Assembly: GCA_904419315.1 (NCBI GenBank)
Contig: CAJFQY010000002.1
Coordinates: forward strand, 65,333-129,332
DNA: 64,000 nt
Origin: Zongyangia gallinarum
Lineage (GTDB): Bacteria > Bacillota > Clostridia > Oscillospirales > Ruminococcaceae
Direction of reading: 5' to 3'
The position numbers were made by a program, and so were the translations under genes. Of this stretch, positions 43,702-51,394 are shown in pieces (positions within the stretch are counted from its first letter, which is position 1; each line of letters opens with the position of its first letter). A model generated the notes under the pieces. That model searched no databases. It was given only the letters and a program-made list of their open reading frames with translations, and had not been told where the DNA came from.

Positions 43702-44508
43702 CTATTTTCCTAACTCATAGGCCCTGTCGATACACCGTTTCATTGCCTCTTCCAGAATACCCTTCCAATCCTTTTCGTAGAGAGTATCCACCAATTTGAG
43801 TGTCGTACCCCCAGGAGAACAAACCATCCGGATGAGTTCGTCCTGGCTTTTCCCTGACTGCAGCATCATTTGCGCAGAGCCAATTAAGGTCTGACAGAAC
43901 AACGTATTCGCTGTTTCCCTATCAATGCCCAATGAATCTGCATAATCGGCTACAATTTTTGCGAGTAAATAAATAAAAGCCGGACTACTTCCATTGACGG
44001 GAATAATTTCATTCATTTTCTCCTTTGGAATGACTACTGCCTTACCTACGGAAGAAAAAATATCGAAGACAAGCTGAAATTCAGTATCCGTAACCGGTGG
44101 AATTTTAGCCAAGGCAGATGCACCGCATCCAATTAAAAGCGGTGTATTTGGCATCACCAATACCACCTTACAATCAAAATCAAGGGTAGCTTTAATGTAG
44201 GTATCACTGATTCCTGCTGCAATGGAAATCACAACATGGTGGTCATCAATGTGCCCTTTCAGTTCTGTCAACACGCTTTCAATGACTTGTGGCTTCACAG
44301 CGAGAAAAATATAGTCACAATGGTCAGCTAAATCTACAGAATTTTTCGCAATTGTTATTCCCTGCTCTTGAAAATATTTGCAGCGTTCTTCTGACACATC
44401 AAAAACATATAGATTTTCCTTGGGGACAAACTGTTTCAGGATAATTCCTTGGATAATGGCCGTTGCCATATTCCCTCCGCCAATAAATCCAATACGAATC
44501 CCATTCAT
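43702..44508 (-). CDS. proC: Pyrroline-5-carboxylate reductase
   Basis: 268 residues. NAD(P)-binding GFIGGGNMATAI at the N-terminus, FLAVKPQ, MPNTP and the C-terminal substrate signature (SPGGTTLKLVDTL). Final step of proline synthesis. ATG 44508 follows AAAGGTGG. It lies 35 bases after scfB and probably shares its transcript. Confidence 0.95.
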   Translation of the reverse strand: MNGIRIGFIGGGNMATAIIQGIILKQFVPKENLYVFDVSEERCKYFQEQGITIAKNSVDLADHCDYIFLAVKPQVIESVLTELKGHIDDHHVVISIAAGISDTYIKATLDFDCKVVLVMPNTPLLIGCGASALAKIPPVTDTEFQLVFDIFSSVGKAVVIPKEKMNEIIPVNGSSPAFIYLLAKIVADYADSLGIDRETANTLFCQTLIGSAQMMLQSGKSQDELIRMVCSPGGTTLKLVDTLYEKDWKGILEEAMKRCIDRAYELGK

Positions 44509-44543
44509 TGCGCCAACCACCTTTTCTTTGTATTTTCCTAATT

Positions 44544-45899
44544 TTACTCTGCAAGCGCTGCTTTGATCATGATCGCACACTCTAGCCGCTTTTTCTCCAT
44601 CTCACAGGCAAGATGATAGGGCTTTAAGATATCTCCTGCGTACTGAAAGTTATTGGCATTACATCCACCACTGCAGTAGAACTTGGCCCAGCAATCACGG
44701 CATTCCTGCTTACCATAGATATTGGCCTTAGCAAAATTTTCCTTCCGTTTTTTATCTTCGATTCCAGTATCCACAGTACCCATTTTCCACTCTTCCATCC
44801 CTACAAACTGATGGCAGGGATAGATGTCACCATCGGGGGTAACCGCCACATATTCGTTGCCGCAGCCGCAACCCCGCAGACGTTTAATGGCGCATGGACC
44901 CTGATCCAAATCAATCATAAAGTGGAAAAAGTTAAAGCTTTTTCCACTCTTTTTGTGTTCAATGATGATTTTTGCCAGTCGTTCATATTCCGCAAACACT
45001 GCCGGTAGGTCGGCCTCGGTAATTGCATAATCATTGGATGCATCTGTAACAACAGGCTCAATGGATATTTGGTCAAATCCTTCATGATAAAAATGAAGTA
45101 CATCTTCCGCAAAATCCAAGTTATATTTAGTGAAGGTACCGCGGACATAATACTGATCATGTCCCCTTTTTTCTACCAAGCGCTTAAACTTGGGAAGAAT
45201 GCTGTCATAGCAGCCACTACCATCAACTCGGGTGCGGATGCGGTCGTTGACCTCTTTTCTTCCATCAATGGATAGGACCACATTACTCATTTCCTTGTTG
45301 ATAAAGTCAATTTTATCATCATCAAGCAGCATTCCATTGGTGGTCACTGTGAACCGAAAACGTTTATTGTGGATTTTTTCTAGACCTCGGGCATACTTTA
45401 CTACTTCTTTGACAACATCAAAATTCATCAGTGGTTCGCCGCCAAAAAAATCTAATTCTAGATTATGCCGCTCTCCGGAGTTAGCAATCAGAAAATCGAT
45501 GGCTTTCTTTCCAACCTCCAAGGGCATCAACCTGCGTCCAGCTCCAAAATCTCCGGTGGATGCAAAACAATACTTACAACGCAGGTTGCAGTCATGAGCA
45601 ATATGAAGGCACATGGCTTTAATAGGAGAGGAAACCATCATATCACGAAATTGCTCATAGTCATCTTCAGAAAAAAGTTGTCCTGCTTTATACAGTTCAT
45701 ATATTTCTTCATAAGTTTCCTCTATTTCCCGTTGCTGAAAGTTGGGGAGCTCCTTAAAAATATTCTGCGGACACACCGGTGTCAAAGGCGCAGAGAGGAA
45801 ATCTAGCATATGGTAAAATAATTCATCAACGACATGAACTGCGCCACTGTGAACATCCAATACAATATAATAACCGTTTAAAAAATACTTATGTATCAT
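44544..45899 (-). CDS. scfB: SCIFF peptide radical SAM maturase
   Basis: 451 residues. A RiPP-recognition-like N-terminal region, then the radical SAM motif CNLRCKYCF near residue 100, GGEPLMNF, and a C-terminal SPASM domain with CGCGNEYV, PCHQF, CRDCWAKFYCSGGCNANN and a final Cys. Known members make thioether crosslinks from Cys to Thr in the SCIFF precursor. Start at ATG 45899 (AGGAAAG upstream); the GTG at 45911 is less likely. The precursor gene lies 88 bases upstream, separated by a hairpin. Confidence 0.96.
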   Translation of the reverse strand: MIHKYFLNGYYIVLDVHSGAVHVVDELFYHMLDFLSAPLTPVCPQNIFKELPNFQQREIEETYEEIYELYKAGQLFSEDDYEQFRDMMVSSPIKAMCLHIAHDCNLRCKYCFASTGDFGAGRRLMPLEVGKKAIDFLIANSGERHNLELDFFGGEPLMNFDVVKEVVKYARGLEKIHNKRFRFTVTTNGMLLDDDKIDFINKEMSNVVLSIDGRKEVNDRIRTRVDGSGCYDSILPKFKRLVEKRGHDQYYVRGTFTKYNLDFAEDVLHFYHEGFDQISIEPVVTDASNDYAITEADLPAVFAEYERLAKIIIEHKKSGKSFNFFHFMIDLDQGPCAIKRLRGCGCGNEYVAVTPDGDIYPCHQFVGMEEWKMGTVDTGIEDKKRKENFAKANIYGKQECRDCWAKFYCSGGCNANNFQYAGDILKPYHLACEMEKKRLECAIMIKAALAE

Positions 45900-45930
45900 A
45901 ACTTTCCTCACAACTCAAATTTAAACATAA

Positions 45931-45957
45931 ATTAAGGGACAGAAACTGTCCCTTAAT
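45931..45957 (-). terminator. Hairpin between scfA and scfB, likely attenuator
   Basis: ATTAAGGGACAG / CTGTCCCTTAAT, a perfect 12-bp stem with a three-base loop. The minus-strand tail is T-rich but interrupted, suggesting partial termination that gives more precursor than enzyme. Confidence 0.7.
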
Positions 45958-45987
45958 ACATTTCATACAATTTCGGAATCTGGCAGA

Positions 45988-46128
45988 CTATTTCTCACAT
46001 TTCTGATTTGCTACTGTGCAAGAAGTTTTGCAAGCAGACTGGCAGGAAGCCTGGCACTCACCACAGCCACCTTTGGCAGCAGATTGTTTCAGATTGGCAT
46101 TATTTAAAGTTTTGACATGTTTTTTCAT
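45988..46128 (-). CDS. scfA: SCIFF peptide precursor (six cysteines in forty-five residues)
   Basis: 46 residues: a leader-like MKKHVKTLNNANLKQSAAKG followed by GCGECQASCQSACKTSC and a last Cys near the end (NQKCEK). Six cysteines with the family spacing and the conserved Thr/Ser between them. It is one of the most conserved ribosomal peptide precursors in Clostridia, yet its mature function is unresolved. AGGAGAGA lies seven bases upstream of the ATG. Confidence 0.96.
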   Translation of the reverse strand: MKKHVKTLNNANLKQSAAKGGCGECQASCQSACKTSCTVANQKCEK

Positions 46129-46161
46129 GATACACTCTCTCCTATTCTTTTATATGATAAA

Positions 46162-46190
46162 ATTATACCATATTTTTCTTATCCAAGCAA
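46162..46190 (-). promoter_or_regulatory. Promoter of scfA
   Basis: Minus strand TTGCTT (46190-46185), 17 bases, TATAAT (46167-46162), starting right after the stop codon of the TIGR04086-like gene. Confidence 0.75.
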
Positions 46191-46616
46191 TTACTTTCTT
46201 CTCCGTTTTTGGTTAACCCCCAAAATTCCACCCAACACAGCAAATACAATGGCACAAAGAAATTTATAAATTCCTGTATTTGATAGATAACTCTGGCCAG
46301 TGACCATTGTACAAACCAAAATAAGAATGCAAAAAATTAACCCACAACAAAAACCGTAAAATAAGCCATGTTCACCACTTAACTTTGCGGCAATCAAACC
46401 GGAAACAAATGCTCCCACTGATAAACATACAAGGCTCAACAGCAAAATAATACCCTTGGGGAAATCTTGAATCGTTAAAAGCAGAGAAAAAAGAAAGAGC
46501 AAAAGCCCCGTGACAACAATGCCAATACCAACCCCAATTCCTACCGGTTTTAGATAGGTAATGACAAAACTTTCCTCTAGCTTTTGCTGCTCACGCCTTG
46601 ATTTTCGCTGTTTCAT
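46191..46616 (-). CDS. TIGR04086-like membrane protein
   Basis: 141 residues with four helices after a charged N-terminus (MKQRKSRREQQKLEE) and a basic C-terminus (NQKRRRK). The size, topology and position between yajC and scfA fit TIGR04086, which accompanies the SCIFF locus in many Clostridia. Its role is unknown; help in export of the mature peptide is only a guess. AGGAGGGG precedes the ATG. Confidence 0.85.
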   Translation of the reverse strand: MKQRKSRREQQKLEESFVITYLKPVGIGVGIGIVVTGLLLFLFSLLLTIQDFPKGIILLLSLVCLSVGAFVSGLIAAKLSGEHGLFYGFCCGLIFCILILVCTMVTGQSYLSNTGIYKFLCAIVFAVLGGILGVNQKRRRK

Positions 46617-46633
46617 ATGTCCCCTCCTGGTTC

Positions 46634-46673
46634 TTTGTCATACAATGATGCTCCAACATCATTGTATGACAAA
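46634..46673. repeat. 17-bp inverted repeat upstream of the TIGR04086-like gene
   Basis: Perfect arms 46634-46650 and 46657-46673 around six bases, between yajC and the next minus-strand gene and directly before its ribosome-binding site. It has no U-tail, so a regulatory or processing stem is possible. Confidence 0.6.
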
Positions 46674-46708
46674 AGCCAAGGACATATGACGCTTCGTAAG
46701 GAAACTGT

Positions 46709-47050
46709 TTATTTTTCCGGTTTTTCTGCTGTAGGTTTAGCAGGAGCAGCTTCAGCCTCGTGAGGAGTATTATTGCTCTGAATCGCCCAGCGAGCCAATC
46801 TCATTTTACTTCTGTCACTTCCAGTTTCAATGACAATAGTGTCTTCTTTCATGCTGACTACACGGCCGATAATTCCGCCAATAGTAGTGATTTCATCCCC
46901 GATTTCTAGGCTGCTGCGCATTTTCTGCACTTCTTTTTCTTTCTTCTTTTGGGGACGAATCAAAATAAAATACATCAGGACAATAATGAGAACAAGTGGG
47001 GCAAACTGATAAAGCAAAGCAGTTGCCGTATTCCCAGTTTCTAAAAGCAT
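46709..47050 (-). CDS. yajC: Preprotein translocase subunit YajC
   Basis: 113 residues. One N-terminal helix followed by the diagnostic YFILIRPQKKKEKEVQKM and LEIGDEITTIGGIIG. It is an accessory subunit of the SecDF complex. Start at ATG 47050 behind GGAGG. A Pro/Ala/Glu-rich tail closes the protein. Confidence 0.95.
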   Translation of the reverse strand: MLLETGNTATALLYQFAPLVLIIVLMYFILIRPQKKKEKEVQKMRSSLEIGDEITTIGGIIGRVVSMKEDTIVIETGSDRSKMRLARWAIQSNNTPHEAEAAPAKPTAEKPEK

Positions 47051-47080
47051 GTTTTTGCACCTCCGAATATGATAAGAAAA

Positions 47081-47109
47081 ATTATAACATAACGCCTCAG
47101 GCGATGCAA
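47081..47109 (-). promoter_or_regulatory. Promoter of yajC
   Basis: Minus strand TTGCAT (47109-47104), 17 bases containing CGCCTGAGGCG, TATAAT (47086-47081). Confidence 0.6.
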
Positions 47110-47125
47110 TAATCTTCAAAAGAAT

Positions 47126-48256
47126 TTAAATACGTTTTCCCAAAATTGGAAGATATTTTTCCCTAAACGCTGCAAATTCTCCCAAATCCAGGGCTTCACG
47201 AATCTTTTCCATCAACGTGTTATAAAACCACAGATTATGCATCACAGCCAAGCGCATCCCCAACATTTCATTGGACTTAAACAAGTGGCGAATATAAGCA
47301 CGAGAATGGCGTTGGCAGGTCGGACAAGTACAATTCATATCCACTGGTCGGTCATCTTTGGCGTATTTATTATTGGCAATATTGATAATTCCTTCCCACG
47401 TGAACATATGCCCATGGCGAGCATTTCGGCTTGGCATGACGCAATCAAAAAGATCCACGCCCCTATACACTGCCTCAATAATGTTAACAGGAGTGCCTAC
47501 CCCCATCAAATAACGAGGTTTATTCTTCGGCATACAAGGCTCTACCGCAGAAATAATACGATACATTTCTTCTGCGGTTTCTCCCACTGCCAAACCGCCA
47601 ATAGCATAGCCATCCAAATCAAGTTCGGCAATGTCCTTCATGTGTTGGATCCGAATATCGTCATAGGTTCCCCCCTGGTTGATACCAAAAAGCAACTGAT
47701 GAGGATTGATGGTGTCCGGACGCTGGTTGCATTTTTTCATCTCTTCCTTACACCGAATCAGCCAGCGGGTTGTACGAGCGCAGGATTTCTCTACGTATTC
47801 TCTGGGAGAAGGGTTTTCAATACATTCGTCAAAAGCCATCGCAATCGTGGAAGCTAGGTTTGACTGAATCCTCATACTCTCTTCAGGCCCCATAAAAATA
47901 CGCTTTCCATCTACATGGGATTGGAAATAAACGCCTTCCTCTTTGATTTTTCTGAGGGTAGAAAGTGAAAAGACTTGAAAGCCACCGCTATCGGTAAGTA
48001 TTGGACGGTTCCAGCCCATAAACTTATGCAAGCCACCCATGTCGTGAATAAGACGATCCCCGGGTCTCACATGAAGATGATAGGTGTTGCAAAGTTCTAC
48101 CTGACACTTTAAATCTACCAAATCATAAGAGGAAATTCCTCCTTTGATCGCAGCCGATGTTCCCACATTCATAAAGGCCGGCGTCTGCACAGTTCCATGA
48201 ACCGTTTCAAAAATACCTCGCCGTGCGCTTCCCTCTGTTTTTATTAACTGATACAT
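47126..48256 (-). CDS. tgt: tRNA-guanine transglycosylase
   Basis: 376 residues. SGGFQVFSL and the catalytic Asp in DCVMPSRNARHG are present, plus the zinc site CTCPTCQRHSRAYIRHL. It inserts preQ1 at position 34 of GUN-anticodon tRNAs. tgt beside yajC is a conserved arrangement. Confidence 0.97.
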   Translation of the reverse strand: MYQLIKTEGSARRGIFETVHGTVQTPAFMNVGTSAAIKGGISSYDLVDLKCQVELCNTYHLHVRPGDRLIHDMGGLHKFMGWNRPILTDSGGFQVFSLSTLRKIKEEGVYFQSHVDGKRIFMGPEESMRIQSNLASTIAMAFDECIENPSPREYVEKSCARTTRWLIRCKEEMKKCNQRPDTINPHQLLFGINQGGTYDDIRIQHMKDIAELDLDGYAIGGLAVGETAEEMYRIISAVEPCMPKNKPRYLMGVGTPVNIIEAVYRGVDLFDCVMPSRNARHGHMFTWEGIINIANNKYAKDDRPVDMNCTCPTCQRHSRAYIRHLFKSNEMLGMRLAVMHNLWFYNTLMEKIREALDLGEFAAFREKYLPILGKRI

Positions 48257-48287
48257 TGAGTCACTCCAACGTTATTTTATCTTATTA

Positions 48288-48316
48288 ACTATAGCAAATT
48301 AAAAGGATAAAAGCAA
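48288..48316 (-). promoter_or_regulatory. Promoter of tgt
   Basis: Minus strand TTGCTT (48316-48311), 17 bases, TATAGT (48293-48288). Confidence 0.5.
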
Positions 48317-48327
48317 ATATTCATGTA

Positions 48328-50424
48328 TCAGTGAGCTGATTTGTTCTCCTCGGAAATTAAGTTTTCCATGCTACGTAGGCTGATTCCAAGAGTTGAGGCG
48401 TTGTGTAAGAATGCAGATACCGTCGGTTGAATTATGCCCCCAGCTCCAAGTAAAATTAAGCCGCCATTCACCCCCAATATAATTCTATAATTGGTGTGAA
48501 TCCGCTTCATCATTGCTTTGCTTAAGCGTCGTAAGGTAAGAAGTTCTTGAAGGTCTTCCGCGGCTACGGTAATATCAGCAATTTCCCGGGCAATTTCCGC
48601 TCCATCACTGATAGCAATTCCTACATCCGCAGCTGAAAGTGCCGGAGAGTCATTGATCCCATCCCCAACCATAACAACGATGTTTCCATTTTCTTTTTCT
48701 TTTAAAATGTAGTTGGCTTTATCCTCTGGTAAAACTTCAGAGTAATACTCGTTCACTCCTACCTGTTTAGCAATCACTGCCGCAGTACGATCACTATCCC
48801 CTGTCATCATTACAACTTTATGGATCCCCTCATGTTTTAGTTGCTGAATAACATCTTTAGCTTCCTCTCGTACTGGATCCTCAATGCAAATCACAGCTGC
48901 TAGTTCGTTTTCAATGGCCAGATATAGATGGGAATATTCTGAGGGAAGTTGATCAAATTTATTCTTAAACTCGTGGGGAATACCGCATCCCTCATCCTCA
49001 AAAACAAAATGATAGCTTCCAATAATCACACGTTTCTCTCCGATATATGATGCAATACCATGAGCAACAATATAGTCAACCTTGGAATGCATTTCATGAT
49101 GCTCTAAATGCTGTTCTCTGGCCGCCTTCACCACTGCTTTTGCCATAGAATGAGGAAAATGTTCTTCCAAACAAGCTGCCATTCGCAGCATTTCTGCAGA
49201 AGTGCCATCTCCGAAGACAACGACATCCTTGACTGTCGGCCTTGCTTTTGTCAATGTACCTGTTTTATCAAATACAATTGTTGTTGCATCAGCCAGTGCC
49301 TCCAAATATTTTCCGCCCTTTACAGTGATATGATAGGAGCTAGCTTCGCGGATGGCTGAAAGTACGGTAATCGGCATCGCCAGCTTTAATGCGCAGGAAA
49401 AGTCTACCATAAGCACGGACAGTGCACGCGTAATATTTCGTGTAACCAGCCAGGCGATTGCTGTCCCAATAAAGGTATAAGGGACTAACCGATCCGCCAG
49501 ATGCTCTGCCTTGCTTTCTACAGATGATTTCAACTTTTCTGAAGCCTCAATCATTTTGATAATATTTTCATATCTTGTCGATCCGGAAACTCTTTTAACT
49601 TGAACTGTCAATTCTCCCTCTTCTACAGCGGTCCCCGCATAAACATAACCTCCTGACTCCTTTTTCACTGGCAGTGGCTCACCTGTTAAAGAGGCCTGGT
49701 TGACCATAGCTTCTCCCCCCACAACAATGCCATCAAATGGAATCAGATTCCCCATATGGATAACTACATGATCTTCAGGCATCACAGCAGCTATATCTAC
49801 AAGTACTTCCTGATTTCTCCGTTTTAGCCAGACCTTTCCTACATTTAAAGAGAGACTACGGGCAAGATCGCCTACCGACTTTTTATGGGTCCACTCTTCG
49901 AGAATCTCTCCAATACTCAGAAGGAACATGACCGAACCTGCAGTGGTAAAATCTCCCCGTAAAAGTGACACCCCAATGGCTGTTGCATCCAACACTGGCA
50001 CTTCTAGTCGCCCCCTCAGCAAACAGCGTAATCCTCTCTGAATGTATCGGAGGGATTTGACGCCAATATATAAAGCGCGAACGGGAGCGGGGAAAATAAA
50101 TTTGCAGCAAGTGCGTACTAGAATTTTCCAAATTAATGTTTCTCGATATTTCGCATTGAGCTCACGCCCAGAACTCTCCAATAGTCCTTTCGGTACATTA
50201 ACATTTTCATATTGGAATTGCTGCAACGATTTTAACAGTAGGTTGCGATCACCACAATAATAAATGATGGCATCTCCTGTCTGCTCATATACTTTTGCTT
50301 TTTGGACACCATGTAGATGTTCTAGATAATAAAGAAAAATATCCGCTTGTTGAATTGACATTGAAGATTGTACCAAATGAATCCGAAGTCTTCCCAATAT
50401 TTCGTGTTTGATAATAAATTTCAC
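48328..50424 (-). CDS. P1B-type ATPase with SCALK metal motif
   Basis: 698 residues. An N-terminal HMA_2-like region without Cys (to about 75), a basic linker, membrane helices, actuator loop with SLTGEP, phosphorylation site DKTGTLT and hinge GDGINDSPALSAADVGIA. The metal-binding helix that carries CPC in Cu and Zn pumps reads FSCALKLAMP, and the last helices contain FLHNASTLGIS. This places it outside the classical Cu/Zn/Cd subgroups; iron or manganese export are candidates, given FeoA in the same operon. GTG start with GGAGG seven bases upstream. It is read through or past a terminator from the DUF6110 gene. Confidence 0.92.
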   Translation of the reverse strand: MKFIIKHEILGRLRIHLVQSSMSIQQADIFLYYLEHLHGVQKAKVYEQTGDAIIYYCGDRNLLLKSLQQFQYENVNVPKGLLESSGRELNAKYRETLIWKILVRTCCKFIFPAPVRALYIGVKSLRYIQRGLRCLLRGRLEVPVLDATAIGVSLLRGDFTTAGSVMFLLSIGEILEEWTHKKSVGDLARSLSLNVGKVWLKRRNQEVLVDIAAVMPEDHVVIHMGNLIPFDGIVVGGEAMVNQASLTGEPLPVKKESGGYVYAGTAVEEGELTVQVKRVSGSTRYENIIKMIEASEKLKSSVESKAEHLADRLVPYTFIGTAIAWLVTRNITRALSVLMVDFSCALKLAMPITVLSAIREASSYHITVKGGKYLEALADATTIVFDKTGTLTKARPTVKDVVVFGDGTSAEMLRMAACLEEHFPHSMAKAVVKAAREQHLEHHEMHSKVDYIVAHGIASYIGEKRVIIGSYHFVFEDEGCGIPHEFKNKFDQLPSEYSHLYLAIENELAAVICIEDPVREEAKDVIQQLKHEGIHKVVMMTGDSDRTAAVIAKQVGVNEYYSEVLPEDKANYILKEKENGNIVVMVGDGINDSPALSAADVGIAISDGAEIAREIADITVAAEDLQELLTLRRLSKAMMKRIHTNYRIILGVNGGLILLGAGGIIQPTVSAFLHNASTLGISLRSMENLISEENKSAH

Positions 50425-50461
50425 AACAAGTCCTCCACAATAATTCTACAGCTAACTGCAG

Positions 50462-50491
50462 AAAAAAGGGCTGTATCTTTTGATGCAGCCC
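50462..50491 (-). terminator. Terminator between the DUF6110 gene and the ATPase
   Basis: Ten-bp stem GGGCTGCATC / GATACAGCCC (one G-U) with loop AAAA and six T on the minus strand. It sits inside the presumed operon, so ATPase expression depends on readthrough. Confidence 0.8.
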
Positions 50492-50510
50492 AAAACTCCT
50501 TTCTATCTTA

Positions 50511-50783
50511 TTACTCTGTTATGTTCTCATCGATCAATGTAGCCGCCTCTTCAGCAGTCCTTTTTTCATTGATCTGTTTAGCCTCCGCTAAAATATCCTC
50601 CGCATTTTCCTGTGCTATTGTTACCGTCTTCATCACACTTTCTTTTGCTCGAAGGGCAGCTGCTGTGCAGTGGACATACACTTTTTTCGCATCTTTGCTC
50701 GAAAGGATTTTGATCCCAGCTGTTCCAAAGAGAACTCCTCCTAAAAATAACCCGATCTTTTTTACTTGAGAGACTTTTAACAC
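50511..50783 (-). CDS. DUF6110-type small membrane-anchored protein
   Basis: 90 residues. A glycine-rich hydrophobic N-terminal segment (KKIGLFLGGVLFGTAGIKIL) with the phrase SSKDAKKVYVHCTAAALRAKE, then an amphipathic helical tail rich in Ala and Glu. I recognise this as the DUF6110 type often found before such P-type ATPases. The central VHCTAA may contribute a Cys/His ligand. GTG start with AGGAGG eight bases upstream. Role unknown; a pump partner or chaperone is inference. Confidence 0.75.
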   Translation of the reverse strand: MLKVSQVKKIGLFLGGVLFGTAGIKILSSKDAKKVYVHCTAAALRAKESVMKTVTIAQENAEDILAEAKQINEKRTAEEAATLIDENITE

Positions 50784-50798
50784 AATAAATTCCTCCTT

Positions 50799-50879
50799 TT
50801 ATTTATGAGAATAGCCAGTGATAAACAACATAACAAAGCAAAAAGCTGCTGCAAATGCCCAAAACCGATGTCGCTTCAT
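50799..50879 (-). CDS. 26-residue single-helix micropeptide
   Basis: Begins MKRHRFWAFAAAFCFVML and ends ITGYSHK: a basic N-terminus, one hydrophobic helix with a Cys, and a short polar end. AAAGGA lies about ten bases before the ATG, and the next gene's AGGAGG site begins three bases after the stop codon, so the spacing is that of a true cistron. I have an impression of similar short peptides beside iron or metal transport genes in Clostridia but cannot name a family. Confidence 0.65.
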   Translation of the reverse strand: MKRHRFWAFAAAFCFVMLFITGYSHK

Positions 50880-50940
50880 TTTTTGCACATCCTTTCCTAT
50901 TCTTACTCTGTCTATAGGTTTCTTTGGTAATTTTGTTCCC

Positions 50941-51153
50941 TTATACTATAATACGCTTTGCCATTTCACTACTAATTGCAACCCTAGTGTCCTTGACCAT
51001 AACAATTAAGTTACCCCCAATGGTAGAAATGACAGTCACTTTGCCCCCAACGACAAATCCCATATCCTTTAAATGGGATTTTAATTCGAAAGAGCCACCC
51101 ACTTTTTTTATGATCTGCTCCTCTCCAGGAGAGACAAAACTTAACGGCAACAT
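50941..51153 (-). CDS. feoA: FeoA family protein
   Basis: 70 residues of SH3-like FeoA fold (GSFELKSHLKDMGFVVGGKVTVIS, VAISSEMAKRIIV). FeoA normally assists the ferrous iron permease FeoB, but no feoB is in the window. CAGGAG precedes the ATG. It is the first gene of the operon running to the P-type ATPase, behind a dyad operator. Confidence 0.92.
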   Translation of the reverse strand: MLPLSFVSPGEEQIIKKVGGSFELKSHLKDMGFVVGGKVTVISTIGGNLIVMVKDTRVAISSEMAKRIIV

Positions 51154-51183
51154 TTTTCATCTCCTGTCTTATTATTAACAATA

Positions 51184-51219
51184 GTTAGCTTTCACTGATT
51201 TTAGTTAGCTCTAGCTAAT
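51184..51219. promoter_or_regulatory. Metal-regulator type operators of the feoA operon
   Basis: GTTAGCTCTAGCTAAT (51204-51219) is a 14-bp dyad TTAGCT-CT-AGCTAA with near-symmetrical flanks, at the predicted start site. A degenerate second copy with an intact half-site (GTTAGCT, 51184-51190) lies 20 bases downstream. The same dyad occurs before the HMA gene at 57609. Shape and location suggest a DtxR/MntR-type repressor; this is inference. Confidence 0.65.
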
Positions 51220-51227
51220 TCTAGATA

Positions 51228-51256
51228 ATTTTACCACTATACAGATCATTTGTCAA
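51228..51256 (-). promoter_or_regulatory. Promoter of the feoA operon
   Basis: Minus strand TTGACA (51256-51251), 17 bases, TAAAAT (51233-51228). Confidence 0.8.
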
Positions 51257-51394
51257 ACAACTAAAATTCATCCGACTTTTTAATTTTTTTAAGTAGTTTC
51301 TTAGAATCAGTGTCTTCTCTATAGTGTTAGATCAGTAAAATGTAGTATAATAAAAAATATAAACGGAGTTTTCTGTTAAGAAAGGATCGATAGT

